A stretch of 64,000 nucleotides of DNA from Hemerocallis citrina (GCA_017893485.1 CM030359.1:34393994-34457993), one strand, 5' to 3'; shown: positions 1 to 11,899, counted from the first letter of the stretch. Notes: a model not told the origin generated them from the letters alone. Translations and numbers: made by a program.

Positions 1-1925
1 GGGGTCTCCTTAACGGAGACCACATCTGATTTTGAATTTGTGACCTTCCGAACCGTTGATGAATAAAGAGGAAGTCCCAGAGAATAGGCTGGATTTAATC
101 CATGCTATCCATTTGGGACCGAAACCCCGAAAAATGAGAATGTCTAGAAGGAAATCCCAATTAACATTGTCGTAAGCTTTTTGAAAATCGAGCTTAAGAA
201 GAATGCCTTCCGATTGAGTTCTGTGACAGTGGGATATGATTTCTTAGGCAGAAGCCACACTGTCAAGAATGAATCGATCATTGATGAAGCCAGATTGAGC
301 TGAGTCAATTAGGGGAGAGATGACTGCCTCAATCTAGAAGAAAGAACTTTCATAATGATTTTGAAAGTAGTGTTGATGAGACTGATAGGTCTAAATTCAG
401 ACACAAGGTGAGCCCCTGCTAATTTGGGAATAAGGACAATGTGAGCGTAATTAATGCGGTCAAAAGAGAAGTTCCCTTGATGAAGGTCTTGAAACATTTT
501 GAGAAAATCTGCCTTAAGCAGATCCCAAAACTTTTGAAAAAAGAAAGCAGGAAAACCGTCGGGACCAGGCGCCGAGTCACTTTTTAATGCAAAAACCGCC
601 GATTTGATTTCATCCAAAGAGAAGGGAGCCTCGAGTGAGGAAAGATCGTGATCTTGGTTACCATAAAGATGAAGCCAATCGAGCTCTATCATGCGGTGTT
701 TTTTCGAACCGATGAGATTCTTATAGAAAGAAAGGAATTCCCGATGAATGGAATCATCGGTATACAACTCCACTCCCTGAGCCGAGATGCATGAAACGCG
801 ATTGCAACTCTATCTACGCGAAGCAAAATTATGGAAAAAAGCAGTGTTCGCGTCACCCTCCTTCATCCATTTGACCCGAGCTCTTTGAGCCCATTTAATG
901 TGGTCCTGGTGGAGGATGTCTGCGTACTCTTGCTTACAAGAACGACGTTCCGAACTATAAGAGTTAGAAACGGGACCTAACTCTTCCATCTTGTCGATGG
1001 CCTCAATGGTTTGCAAAAGGAAGTCCTTAAGGAAGTTGGTGTTACGTTGCCTCTCTTGTCGCCAGATTTTGCACCTATGCTTGATGGCGTGCATTTTCAG
1101 GAGAATGTTGCCCAACTTGGAAGAACCAGAGACGGATGCAAGGCATTCAGACACAAGGTTGACGAAGAGCTGATCTTGCAGCTAAAATTTTTCGAAACAA
1201 AATTTGTGCTGATAATTGAAACAGAAGTTGGAATGAAGCACAATCGGAACATGGTCAGATGAAGGGTTGGGAAGAGACTGGACGAAAGATTGGTGAAAAC
1301 GCGCCATCCAGTCTTGCGACACTAGAAAGCGATCAAGTTTAGCAAAAGAGGGGTGATCGCGTTGATTAGATCAGGTGAAAGATCTACCAGATATTGGTAG
1401 GTCCGATTACTGTAGGTCTCGGACGCAATCATTGAAAATGCAGGATTGGGAGAGGGAAGATACCGGGTTCGATCTTTCAGAGGAAAAACGAGTAACATTA
1501 AAGTCCCCGCAAAGAAAACAAAGATCAGAGGAGAATTGCTGTAAGGAAATGAATTCATTCCAAAATAAAGGGCGTCTTTGAGGGGTAGAAGGGCCGTACA
1601 CCGAAATGACGGTAAGCGGGCAATTGATAATAGCCCATTGGAGCTGGACAATAAGGAAAAAATTAAGGCGTTGAACAGATAACAAGGAGAACTGGGCCTC
1701 TTTGAAGCCAAAGAGGATCCCACCTCTGGATCCAATCGCGTCCAGAGATATCCATTTGGTTATAATGGAGCCGCCTAAGTTGCGAAAGATTGCTGGCGAA
1801 GGGGAATCCAGCTTGGACTCTTGGATGGAGATAAGATCGCAGCGAGAAGAAGAGATTAAATCAAAAATCGCCCTTTGCTTAGAAGGGCAGTGCAGACCAC
1901 GGATGTTCCAGGAAACACTAATCAT
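1..1925 (-). pseudogene. LINE ORF2 remnant: AP endonuclease plus N-terminal reverse transcriptase
   Basis: The endonuclease begins at 1925 and shows the APE-type signatures WNIRGL, QESKL, SRGGIL, VYGP and GDFNV, which nick the target DNA for target-primed reverse transcription. A frame change near 1400 moves its C-terminus, including the SDH catalytic triplet near 1260, into another frame. The EN-RT linker is at 1154-810 (KWMKEGDANTAFFH). RT starts in 773-309 with SAPGPDGFPAFFFQKFW and FRPISL. Between 308 and 1 it continues in pieces: FINDRFILDSV, a stop, then the motif A region KAYDNVNW, then GLR-stop-GDP, where the usual GLRQGDP has lost Gln to TAA. The several independent lesions show a dead gene. 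Confidence 0.87.
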
Positions 1926-2019
1926 TAAAAAGACGACGCTCCAAGACTCTAGAATATTCCTGCCTCCTCGGAGAAAGGATACGGGGAGAGTCTAATGGAT
2001 CGATCAAGAAACCCAGGTC

Positions 2020-4242
2020 TTAAGCAGAAGAGGCCAATTCAGAGTTAGAAAACGAATCGAAAATGGGAACATAAATTGAACCAAGTTGGTTAAAGGAAAT
2101 CATAGATGAATGATCAGGCGAAGACTGCTGATGGATAGGGGATGACTTGCTATACTGCATAGGGGAGTCAGAGGAAACTGATAGGTGGGATTTTTTAGCT
2201 CTAAGGCGCGCACTAGTCCTAATGAAACGTTGTTTTGAGCGAGAAGAAGTAAAATCCTCGATAGCAGAATCATCCATCTCCTTAAAATGGGAGGAATGAT
2301 CATTAGATGCTACCGAAGAGTTAGGTAATGAAGAGGGGAAATAAGCCTTAATCGACTCAAAAGAGAAATTGGAAGAGTGATTAATAGAGTTAAAGGGAAT
2401 GGGCGAACGGGATTCCATACAATCCCTAGCGTTCGCCGCGAGAGAAGTGGACACCCATCTAAGGTAAACAGGAGTGAAACCCTTGGTCCCAAAACAGGAC
2501 CGACCACGAGTCAATATAGAGAAAGCATTGAAAAAGAAACCCAAAAGTACTAGCTTAAAAAAACAGACCGCGATAATGTAACAATTCTCAGGAAAGTGCA
2601 TATAAAGAAAATAATTGAATACCTTCTTAGATAGAACTTTAGTCAGTTCCGCTTCCTCTTCCGACAAGAGGGAGTCCTGCTCAACCCAATCAGAGCCTTT
2701 GATGGGGGGTTTAGAGGAGATCTTAGAAGGAGAGAAAGCAGGATCCGACTTTTTCGGCGTAGGAAAGTGCGCTAGCTGTTGGAATTGTTCCCAATTTGAA
2801 GCAAAATTCGGGTTAACTTCCCAAGCAGGCCATTGAGAGGAAGGGGCCTTATCCTTAACAGAAGGAGGAGGCATGTCAACCATAGGAGCCGCTTTGGAGT
2901 AAATTGGCTGAGGATCTTTAGAAGGGGAAGAGGAGACTGGAACAGCCGCACTAGAGCTGCCTTTCGCAATCTGACGCTCTGGGTTAATCCAAACCAGGTT
3001 GGGGGATTTTGAAGGAGAGATTTTAGAGTTGGGGAGAATTGCCGGAGGCCTATAAGAGATGTGAGGTTTGCTGCGAGACACACCGGCAACACTCTCTTTC
3101 AGCTTGGCGGTTTTAGTCTTAGCAGAAGAAGTGGTTCCAGGATGAAAAGGAGATGAGAGATCAGAACAAAAAGACTTTGGCTTGGTACCTGGGCGAGGAC
3201 TAAGAGAGCGTTGAACAACAGGAGAAGAGTCATGGTAATGCACAGATACAACAAACGAGGAGAAACCATCAGTAAGATTAAAAGCTTCAATACGAGCCAG
3301 ATGAGTATAACATCGAAAAGTCGCCTCGATTTGCAGGCTACCAGAAGCCAATCTAGCCTTGGAAATAATGCTGACAATTTTCCCGATACACTTAGCCATC
3401 TCTCCTACAAGGCGAAGAGAATCACAAAACGGTGGAAGGCCAACAAGAGAAACCTTGGTATCAGAGGAAGCAAGAGCTGGACTAGAAGAAGGAGTCTTAA
3501 CCCACTGCCTGACTGCCAAAGAGATGTTACCAATGGTCAAAGAGGGAGCCGCAATAAGTTCTTCCAGAATCTTTGAGGAGGGGCAATGGATAACCAAATC
3601 ACCATTAGAACAATAGTAAAGGACCCATTCCCAATCAACGACATTGCAGTAGTTACTAAGAAAAGAGTTCAGCGTGTAGAAAGGAACCGCACCACCAGAG
3701 AAAGAAATGGCACCAAAGTTACCAAAATAACCCAATCGCAGATTTAGGAAAGAAAACCTGAGGAATTGGCTGCTTAACAGTGCGAGCAGGCAGAGCAGAG
3801 GAAACGGGAAGGGGGGAGCGAAATCGTGGTGCTGACGCTCCGGAGGGGGGGTGGGTAGCAGCGGGGCACTGGACGAGGCAGGCAGATTCTGGGATTTAGG
3901 GGGTTTAGAGGAGATCAGTTGACTGCGAAGAGATTTAAGATCCACAGCTTTCACTATCTGATCAGAGATGGGAACTCCTAAAGGTAGCCCAAGGATCTTT
4001 TGAAGCGCAAAGCATCGGTGTTTAGCATATCCCGATTTCTCGCTAAAGAGACACTTCATCTTGTAGGGGCAGTCTAATTTGAAATGGCCTTGCTGAAAGC
4101 AACGAAAACAGACCAACAAATATTTTCGATGAAGAGAGGGAGAATAGGGAGAAATGAATGGAGAGGACGGAGAAGAAGGGCGGGATTTAGAAGATAGGAA
4201 GGCGGAAGGAAGCTTCGCGCCTATGGGCTTAAATTGGGCCAT
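2020..4242 (-). CDS. LINE ORF1 protein (CCHC zinc knuckle, DUF4283-like)
   Basis: An open frame of 740 codons. In L1 elements ORF1 makes the RNA-binding chaperone that coats element RNA in the cytoplasm. Near residues 45-59 there is a zinc knuckle, CFRCFQQGHFKLDC (CX2CX4HX4C), followed by a decayed second Cys/His cluster (CLFSEKSGYAKHRC). Residues about 190-350 resemble the plant DUF4283 region of retroelement ORF1 proteins (VVDWEWVLYYC, LVIHCPSSKILEEL, VSLVGLPPFC). The rest is Ser/Pro-rich and of low complexity. In most plant L1 elements the knuckle follows DUF4283, whereas here it comes first, which may reflect rearrangement or frameshifts that stayed open. ORF2 follows about 95 bases downstream. 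Confidence 0.72.
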   Translation of the reverse strand: MAQFKPIGAKLPSAFLSSKSRPSSPSSPFISPYSPSLHRKYLLVCFRCFQQGHFKLDCPYKMKCLFSEKSGYAKHRCFALQKILGLPLGVPISDQIVKAVDLKSLRSQLISSKPPKSQNLPASSSAPLLPTPPPERQHHDFAPPFPFPLLCLLALLSSQFLRFSFLNLRLGYFGNFGAISFSGGAVPFYTLNSFLSNYCNVVDWEWVLYYCSNGDLVIHCPSSKILEELIAAPSLTIGNISLAVRQWVKTPSSSPALASSDTKVSLVGLPPFCDSLRLVGEMAKCIGKIVSIISKARLASGSLQIEATFRCYTHLARIEAFNLTDGFSSFVVSVHYHDSSPVVQRSLSPRPGTKPKSFCSDLSSPFHPGTTSSAKTKTAKLKESVAGVSRSKPHISYRPPAILPNSKISPSKSPNLVWINPERQIAKGSSSAAVPVSSSPSKDPQPIYSKAAPMVDMPPPSVKDKAPSSQWPAWEVNPNFASNWEQFQQLAHFPTPKKSDPAFSPSKISSKPPIKGSDWVEQDSLLSEEEAELTKVLSKKVFNYFLYMHFPENCYIIAVCFFKLVLLGFFFNAFSILTRGRSCFGTKGFTPVYLRWVSTSLAANARDCMESRSPIPFNSINHSSNFSFESIKAYFPSSLPNSSVASNDHSSHFKEMDDSAIEDFTSSRSKQRFIRTSARLRAKKSHLSVSSDSPMQYSKSSPIHQQSSPDHSSMISFNQLGSIYVPIFDSFSNSELASSA

Positions 4243-5038
4243 ATCCTGCTGCTCTAAACAGAGCAGCCTAGAAAGAGAATTTTTTTGGGTTTTTTATTAT
4301 TCTTTTTTTCTTCACTACTTCGACCCAGGAAGTATCCATGGGCCTTACAAGGTAGGCCCACAAACAACAAACACAGAGGGGAGGAAAGATTAAAGAAGAT
4401 AGCAGTAGGTGAAAAAAAATGAAGGTGGAAGAGCACCGAGAACCAGAACAAGCGACAGAGAAGAAAGAAGGAGAGGTAGAAAACTAAGTTCGAGAACAGC
4501 AATAATCAACACCCCGAGATGCTAGAACACCTCAAGGACAGTGGAGGTAGAGGATAGTGCACCAGCACCGGTAGAGTGATGCAAGCAAAGAGCCTGCACT
4601 AACACCACTCACGAACGAGAATAAGAAACGCCCAAAGCGAAGATAGAATCGCAGAAACTCAAATAGGTGCCGCAGAGGGTCTCACCCAAAGGTAAAATGG
4701 TCGCGCCAAAAGAAGGTGCACGACAATTAAACAAACTCACTCGAAAAAAACAATGGAGAAACGACCAGTACAGAAATTAAAGGGACTTACAGTGCTTTGT
4801 GAAGAAATACCTCGACAGCGCGCCACTGATGAGCTCCGTGTTGAAGAATCCAACCAAGGAAGGACGAGAAACAGAAGGAAACGAGGACGCACCAGGAAGG
4901 GAGCCTAAGAGAGGGGCGGGGAACGAGCTTGAAGCGAGCGCGGAGACAAAAGCCTAGAATGGCACTCGACCAATCGAAGGCAGCGGACACCCCCAGGCAA
5001 AAAGAGGAGGGAGGGAAGAGGTGAAAATTTCTGTACTT
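4243..5038 (-). other. LINE 5' leader, no gene
   Basis: GC-richer than the flanking DNA and without a convincing ORF. It lies directly upstream of ORF1 and probably holds the internal promoter and 5'UTR of the LINE. The first about 20 bases beside the MITE (5021-5038) resemble a MITE end (GTGAAAATTTCTGTACTTG), so the exact LINE boundary is unclear. Confidence 0.5.
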
Positions 5039-5047
5039 GAAGCTAGT

Positions 5048-5970
5048 GAAAATTTTACCGTACTGCCCCACTTTTTGAAAATATTTGGCGCTCTGTCTTA
5101 TTTCCGAAAACAATTAGCGATCTGCCATTGTTTAGCTCTGCCCTATTTCCGAAAACAATTAGCGATCTGCCCTTGTTTAGGACACGTCAGCATAAACCGT
5201 TATTAGAAATAACGGCATAGGTTATTTACATGCCGTTATTTTCAATAACGGCATCTATTTTACTTTTTTTTCCATGCCGTTATTTGGAATAACGGCATCA
5301 GTATATTTCTCTTACAAGTGTGAATCTTCTAACTTTAAAAAAATTCTAAGTGTGAAAAAAACTTATAAATAATGCCGTTATCCTGAATAACGGCATTCGA
5401 ATGACTGATACCGTTATTAGAGATAACGGCATCAGTTATATATAAATAAACTCTTGCCGTTGTTTGGAAACAGGGAGAATGAATAATAAGTTAATTTTTT
5501 TAAAAAAAATTATAACTGATGCCATTATTTGGAATAACGACATCAGTTATAATTTTTTTTTTATAACTTATTCGTCACAGAGGATGAATAATAAGTTATT
5601 TTTTTATAAAAAAAAAATTATAACTGATACCGTTATTCCAAATAACGGCATCAGTATTGAGAATGCCGTTATTTGAAATAACGGCATCTGTTATAAGGTT
5701 TTCACACTTGCAATTTTTTCTCTAAGTGGAGACTATAAGCTGTCGAAAAATAAAACAACCTATGCCGTTATTCCAAATAACGGCATGACACTTTTTTTTT
5801 CAAACAAATGCCGTTATTGGGAAGAATGGCATCGAAATAACCTATGTCGTTTTTTCCAATAACGTTTCTTGCTGATGTGTCCTAAACAAGGGTATATCGC
5901 TAATTATTTTCGGAAGTGGGGCAGAGCGTCAAATATTTTCAAAAAATGGGGTAGTACAGCAAAATTTTCC
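5048..5970. mobile_element. Non-autonomous Mutator-like (MULE) MITE, 923 bp
   Basis: The 9-bp direct repeat GAAGCTAGT flanks the element exactly (5039-5047 and 5971-5979). The ends are long inverted repeats of about 130 bp. The left reads GAAAATTTTACCGTACTGCC and the right, reversed, GGAAAATTTTGCTGTACTAC, and the similarity continues through AATATTTGGCGCTCTG and the AATTAGCGAT segment. A 9-bp duplication with long inverted repeats is the Mutator signature. No transposase frame is present, so it would depend on an enzyme supplied in trans. It landed at the 5' edge of the LINE. Its interior is an array of palindromes, listed separately. Confidence 0.87.
5194..5868. repeat. Array of twelve 25-bp palindromes in the MULE MITE
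   Basis: Units have arms ATGCCGTTAT and ATAACGGCAT around a 5-base loop. They start at 5194, 5230, 5274, 5372, 5408, 5454 (one arm decayed), 5519, 5627, 5663, 5762, 5808 and 5844, each 25 bp long. Spacers vary from about 11 to 85 bp. A larger segment around 5474-5545 is repeated near 5583-5653. Every unit can fold as a 10-bp stem, and several loops and arms carry independent changes. Confidence 0.88.
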
Positions 5971-5979
5971 GAAGCTAGT

Positions 5980-7149
5980 CCCCTTTCAAACTATTTGGGA
6001 AAAACCCTTCTGTTACACAAAGTATTTAAATTAGAGAAAGGTACATTTTAATAAAAGGTACTAATATTTAAACCAAAAGGATACACACGATAAAAGTATA
6101 TTTTAAGAAAAAAGTTGTGTAGTTACTTAAAAAATGTATATTATTCTCTATTTGAAATAGTATAAGTTTCATGGAGATAATGCTTGTCAATTAGGATACT
6201 TTGGCTCAGAAAAACTTTCTCTGCTTGTTACATTAGAGAATGTTCCCCTAAATAATTTGGGCACACATTAAGTAACTTTAATTGTACAAATCAAAGAAAG
6301 TAATTTAAACTAAGTAAAATTACAATCGGCGGGGGGTTTGGAATCAGTTCTATATAGTATCTAATGCTCAAGAGGGATGGACTATCCTCACTTCAAAACA
6401 AATTGATGCCAATTCTTTACATTTCTTTATATTGTTCAAAATGGATAAAAATAGCAGATAAGATATACAGTTTGTCTTACAAATAGCTAATGTTCAAGAT
6501 CATTCTTGGGTTTCGAATATTTAGTCTCATACGAAGCTTTAGGCAAGATTGTAATTAGAACCGAGTATTTTACATTTATATTCTAATGCGTATAAGTACA
6601 AGTATAAAATTGAGATCAAGCATATATATAAGAAAATGAGCATATATAGCATAAATATACAAACATATACTTTTTTGCGACCGTGGTCCTCTCTCTGAAT
6701 TATCTATTATAAGGCACATTCCTGAAGGTGATATTGATCAATAAAAGTTCTTTTACTGTTAAGAAAGAAAAAGACACACTATAGGCATTTATATAAGACT
6801 ATGATCAAGGAGAAAAAGAACCCACTCTCTTTACTTTGGGTCTTGCAGGAACGACCCTATCTTGTGCCATTAGACAAGTGTGTGTGGTCCTGGGGAGTAG
6901 GTAGTAAATTATTTTGTGTGCGTGCATTAGAAGAATTACATGTGTGCTTCTAACCAGTTCGATCTCCAACTAGCTAAGCATCCCAGACAAGAGAATACTG
7001 CAACTCTCAGGACATTGGATTCTTCTGGTCTTCCAACAATTATTTGGATCTCCCTACAAACCTAAAACTTCAATTCAAAAGGCTTTTTGTGAATGGATAT
7101 ATGCATGATGTTCCTTTAGATTTGAGATGATCCCATTCATCATGAAACC
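5980..7149. other. AT-rich intergenic DNA, no feature recognised
   Basis: No long ORF, repeat array or recognisable RNA gene was found. The first part (5980-6030) is the flank interrupted by the MULE MITE. It is probably old, degraded repeat or host spacer DNA. Confidence 0.5.
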
Positions 7150-7152
7150 TAA

Positions 7153-8054
7153 GGGCGCGTTTGGAAACCCAAAAAACTAGGAAAAGGAATGGAATACTGT
7201 GGATAGACCCATCTTATCCTATTCCACGGCCTGTTTGTTTTGAAAAAGAAAATAAAGGAAACAATTAAATATCATTCCCTAGGGAAAGATTTGAGCCGAA
7301 TTCTATTCCAGCTCCACCCCCTCGGAAAGCTGGGTAAAGGAATGGAAACAACTAATTTTTCTTCAACTTAAATAAATAAATAAATATAAGACCAACTATG
7401 TTAAAAGAACTTCACATAAAATAAACGTTAAATTTCAGAAACCACCGAACTTTTTAATCAGAGAATAGTTTTTTTTTTTTTTTTTTTGCTTTCAGTTTCG
7501 GCAAATCACCTCGCCAACTTTTAGTACCGAACTAAGATCCCTCTTTCGGTGTAAATTACCTAATGTTCTTGATCTCGTTGATAATATATTTTTTACCCAA
7601 TTCATTTTTTAATTCAAATATCAAAAGTGAAAAGAATTAAATTACAAAAAAATAAAAAAAAATAAAAAATAAGGTAAACTAATTAATTTTGGTTAGAGTG
7701 GGTGATTTTAGAATTAATAAATCTTCATTTTTTGGGAGTGTCAGAGGTATGTTTTTTTCTCTACAGGAAAACAATTTTATTCATTACTTAATCTAAAATG
7801 CAAAATGTCAGAAGTATGTCCATGTACAAATGTTATCAAAAGGTTTTTCAAAATGCCGTAATCCATAATATTCCATTGTTTGTCAAACAAGACTAGGGAA
7901 TGGAAACAAAAAAAAGTCAATTTCATTCCACCAGTTGCCAAACACACACAACTTATAAAGTTAATTCATCCCTTTCCCTTTCTTTCCATTCCTCTCTATT
8001 CATTTTCATTCCATTCCTTCCCATTCCCCAACTTAAATGTTTCCAAACAGACCC
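7153..8054. mobile_element. Tourist-like (PIF/Harbinger) MITE, 902 bp
   Basis: The ends are inverted: GGGCGCGTTTGGAAAC on the left and, reversed, GGGTCTGTTTGGAAAC on the right (14 of 16 match). The target duplication is TAA (7150-7152 and 8055-8057). Ends beginning GGG.CTGTTTGG with a 3-bp TAA or TTA duplication are typical of Tourist/PIF-Harbinger MITEs. Further inward, both sides hold GGAATGG/CCATTCC repeats, which extend the imperfect inversion. The interior is AT-rich and has no transposase frame. It is longer than most Tourist elements (usually under 500 bp), so an internal insertion is possible. Confidence 0.78.
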
Positions 8055-8057
8055 TAA

Positions 8058-8977
8058 AGAATACCCATATATACTTGGGGTTTTGCCACACTAGTCCCTA
8101 ACAAATATTAAAATTATATGCATGTCTTCTTTAAAACGGTTTTTCCATATTTATTATTCGTCCTTGGATGGTTGGATCAGTCTAAATCCAAGTAAAACAT
8201 CATGATAATTCTGATCCATTAAACTCAGACATGTAGCGAATAAGGTTCTGCAACTTTTAACGCACTTGCCCAACTAGTTATATTACTTACATATAACCTA
8301 AAAGGAGAAATCCATGTTGAAGTCTAGGATCTAAACTAATTTAACTATTTCTCTTTGGTTTTTTTTCTAAAGTGGGACTTTGTTCGTGCTACAATTAACC
8401 TCAACATGATGTTGGTCCAATGAATTAATGACCATAACACTTCACTTGGGTCTTAAACTGATCATGTTTCGAGTGAATACAGAAATGAACATATATGAAA
8501 ACAGAGATTTGCGATAGGGTTTATAGAGAATTTCAATGTCTTGGAAGACTTATGTGACAAAACCCTAATGTATACTTCTAGTAGCTAGTGTTGGTTCATC
8601 ATTTCACCAATGTTCCTTTTGATATCTTTATCACATTGGGCAGAGAGAGAGAGAGAGAGAGAGACAGACGAGAGAGTGGAGAAAATAAGTAGCCGTTAGA
8701 GTGGGAAGGAATTGAGAAAGGGCTGAGGGAAAGTAGTAAAGTAGTAAAGTTCTTCACTTTGATGGCTTGGGGATTGGGGACTGTGCACGGTGGGAGTCCA
8801 CTGCCATATTCTGGTTTTCTGTCCATCTTATACTGGATTTTCTTTTGCTCAGGGGTATCATGTTGGCAAAGATACTCAAATACGATGCTGAAAAGGATTG
8901 GTTGTGGTCAAGGAATTCACTGTAGTCCACGAGACTTTTCACTAAACAGGATATTCATATTCTGATTATGGCCCAAG
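8058..8977. other. Flanking DNA, no gene recognised; short GA microsatellite
   Basis: Left flank of the large element F. It contains a (GA)n run at 8642-8664. Short minus-strand frames near 8599-8942 show no family I know, and nothing supports transcription. The matching right flank resumes at 63485. Confidence 0.5.
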
Positions 8978-8982
8978 AAGGA

Positions 8983-9601
8983 TGTTGCTACTTATTTTGG
9001 TGGGAGCAAACAAAAGTTTATAATTTTGAAGGAAACTATCAAACCTTTGATCATCGCCATAAAAAATGGTTAGAGCTTATGAGATTGAATCTGGATCGTT
9101 GAGAGAGTATCTTGATCTGAATTTGACGATTGTTGAGGCGACCGACGGACGTGCAAAAAGCCTGAAACACCGGGGATGGCTCCAACGACAGACCCTCTGA
9201 CGCTCAAGTCAGAACTAGAGAGAGAAAGAGAGTTTGACAGAGGAATTCTTGATTACCTTCTGACTGAGGAGGCAGAAGGGTATTTATCGGCCTGAGAAAC
9301 AGTTAGGAGATTGATATGAATTTATTATCTCCTGTCTGATTCCTCCCCTTTCAAGAGATAGAATCGGTTAATCTCTTGTTGGGGATAAAAGATTAGACTT
9401 ACAGCCCTCATAGGCTGGATGTCTTTCCTATTGGGCCTGGCCGATTTTAATTGATTTGAAAGCGGTTCATGTCTTGTTAATGAGTCTGAAGAAGGCTCAG
9501 ACCTGTTAAAGAGCTCTGTTACTGTTAATTTGCATGTATAAGCTTTAAGATATGTGGTAGAATCGTACGGCCCTGATTTACTACGATTTTTACCATTATC
9601 A
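8983..9601 (-). repeat. Element F 3' LTR
   Basis: About 619 bp, matching 62851-63479 along its whole length. Shared blocks include TTAGAGCT near the left, the segment around GACAGACCCTC, and ACGATTTT(T)ACCATTATCA at the right edge. It is bounded by the AAGGA duplication on the left and by the PPT on the right. Confidence 0.88.
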
Positions 9602-9617
9602 TAAGCCCCCCACTCCC
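9602..9617 (-). other. Element F polypurine tract
   Basis: On the minus strand GGGAGTGGGGGGCTTA lies directly before the 3' LTR. This is the expected place for the plus-strand primer of reverse transcription. Confidence 0.7.
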
Positions 9618-11890
9618 GGAAGACAATTTTTCTTAGCTGTCGGAAAGTGGTTCAGCTTGTTTCAGAGTTCTGGGTACAATCTTAGCTTTCAGGAACGATT
9701 GGAGGTATCTGGAACTAATCAGAAGCTTCTGGAGGTGGTGAATATTTTTCTGGACTTTTCTGAATTTGTAAGGATTTTTTCATAATTTTTTCAGATTTGT
9801 AATAATTTTTCCCAATTAATAATTGCTTTTTCAATTTTTTTAATTAATTATTCCAATTTTTAATTATTTTCGAAAATTTTAATTAATTTTCAGAATTTAA
9901 TAATTAATTGTAAGTTTTTAAATTAAATTTTTGAATTTTAAATGATTTTTTGGGAACTTTTTATTATTTTATCTGACCCGGCACTAATTTTGGAGCGATC
10001 GTGCACATCGATCATGAATTGCTCGCCCGTTGATGAGATTCAGCTGTTGTGATGAGGAGGCTCTGATGATCGGGTGACGTGGCCTCATCTTAAGCGCTGA
10101 TCTCATGCTAGCGCGCATTTTTAGGTGATCGAGTGGATGAGAATGGAGCGGACAGTAGGGATGAACGGCGCAAACGGTGCAACGTGGCTCAATCTCATTC
10201 GTCCATCTCACGCCCGCCCGATCTTCTACGCGATCTGATGGCTAGCAATGGCAGCGAGAACCCCCTTTCTCGCCCAACTGTTTGGGCGAGCAACTACCTT
10301 TCTTCTCCGTTTTGAGCAACTATTTTTGGGCGAGCAAGCTTGTAGGTGACCAAGATCGGTGAGCATGCCTCTTGGTGACCAAGGTGTTAGGTGATCACAG
10401 CCTTCTTCGTCGATCTAGACTTCGGGCGAGCAGGATTGTGGGCGACCAAGGTGTTTGGGTGACCACCTTCTTCTTCGTCGAGCGAGGCTTCGGGTGAGCA
10501 AGTCTCCTTCCTCATCGAGCAAAGTTGCAGGCGACCAACTCAAGCCTCGACGGCCTCGGAGTTCTTCGTTGAGCTACTATTTTGGGTGAGCAAGGAGATT
10601 CGGCGACCAATCTTGACGAGCTGGTCTTGACAGCTACTAGTCTCGGCGACCACCTCCTTCTTCGTCGAGCAAGGCTTCGGGTGACCAAGGCAACTAGGGC
10701 TTCATTGACCTCAGAGTTTGGGTTGCTGTCGAGTTGGGTTCTTGTGAAAGCTAGAAAGCTTTGAAGTGTAGAACTAATTGGCTTGAAGTGTTTTTGAAGA
10801 GTTGGTCGACTTTGGAGCTCGAATGTTGGATTCGTTTGCTTCGTAGTTGAAGTTTTAGGTTTGCTATCGAGCCTTGGAGTTGGCATTTTTTGCTCAAGTG
10901 TCGTAGCTTAGGAGTATTGGAGCTTCATTTCATGCAGCTTGCGGCCAATGAGAAGATTATTGATTCTCATGATCTGGCTGAGTTTGGCAGGGAGCTTTTG
11001 AGTGGGAGTCTGGTTGCTTTGAAGTTGAAGTTCGGAAGCTGTCTTCAAAGTGGACGGTGCTCGATGTTGGGTTTGATCAATTCCGAGGTTGGTGCTCGAC
11101 ATCGGGTTAGAATTAGAGTTTGGAGGTAGGCCAAGGGGTGCCCGAAGTTAGGTTGATGTCTTTGTAGCTTGGAGTAGGTTGATGTCTTTGTAGCTTGGAG
11201 TATGATCAAGTTGTGCTCGGGTTGGAGTTATGGTTTGATTATCTCCGAGTTCAAAGTTCAGTTTGAGCTAATATTTGAAGCTTTAAGATTGAATTTGGTC
11301 AGCCTTAAAGTTGGGTTTTAGCTTGGATCATTGGATCTAATCATGTAGCTGAGATTTTGAGAAGAGCTATGCATGAAGCTTGCTGAATGTTGAGGGTGAG
11401 AAAAAGAAGTAGGCTAGCATGGAAGTTTTGGGTTTGATCAACTCCGAATCCCTTTGTAGCTTTGGTTCTTGATTCTACAATTCCCAAAAATTGATCGTTG
11501 GGAATTGATATCATGACCTTTATTCCGGTGTTGGCGAGGGATTTTTTGAGTTCTTGTGGATCTCGGGTTGGAATTTGGCCAAATCTTGAAACTTTTGTGG
11601 AGTTTAGAGTTTGGCCAAGTGTTGAGTTTGAGATTTTGCTTGCCAAATGTTTGTTTCATGCTCTGTCTTATCGAATCGCTCTTTTGTCGACCAAACATTG
11701 TGTCGTCCGCTTGTTTTGTCGATAAAAAACATCCCATCGTTCCTTTCGCTGAATCACTCTTTTGCCGACCTATTCGCTGGTTTTGTTGATCGAGCATTTT
11801 GTTGTTGGAAGAGTGTTCCGTTGATCTGGGAGGTGAGTGCTTTGACCATTGGATCTTGTGTATGTGGCTAACCTAAAAGAGTGGTTGTAG
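9618..11890 (-). other. Element F 3' region, part 1: degenerate short repeats
   Basis: Non-coding. From about 10250 to 10700 phrases such as GGGCGAGCAAG, GGTGACCAAGG and TTCTTCGTCGAGCAAGG recur at irregular spacing, which suggests an old tandem array. From 11100 to 11890 the sequence is a weaker patchwork of GAGTTTGG/AAGTTTGG phrases. The frames present are broken and resemble nothing I know. Confidence 0.5.
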
Positions 11891-11899
11891 GAGCTAACT

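Larger units (their letters stand above)
1..5038 (-). mobile_element. Plant L1-type LINE (non-LTR retrotransposon), cut by window start
   Basis: Read on the minus strand, the order is GC-rich leader (4243-5038), ORF1 with a zinc knuckle (4242-2020), then ORF2 with an endonuclease (1925-1322), a linker (1154-810) and the start of reverse transcriptase (773-1). This is the order of plant L1 LINEs. The 3' part of RT, the C-terminal region and the poly-A tail lie before base 1, so no target duplication can be checked. The 5' end is set loosely at the Mutator-like MITE insertion (5039-5979), and I see no exact boundary. ORF1 is open over 740 codons, but ORF2 has frame changes and stops, so this copy cannot move by itself. 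There are no LTRs. Confidence 0.88.

Noticed and set aside
5194..5868. Regularly repeated palindromes looking like a CRISPR array
   Set aside because: Spacers are irregular (about 11-85 bp), the element has Mutator ends and a 9-bp duplication, and the genome is a plant. No cas genes.
8599..8942. Short minus-strand frames beside element F as a host gene
   Set aside because: No recognised domain, overlapping frames equally open, (GA)n repeat inside, and no continuation in the right flank at 63485.
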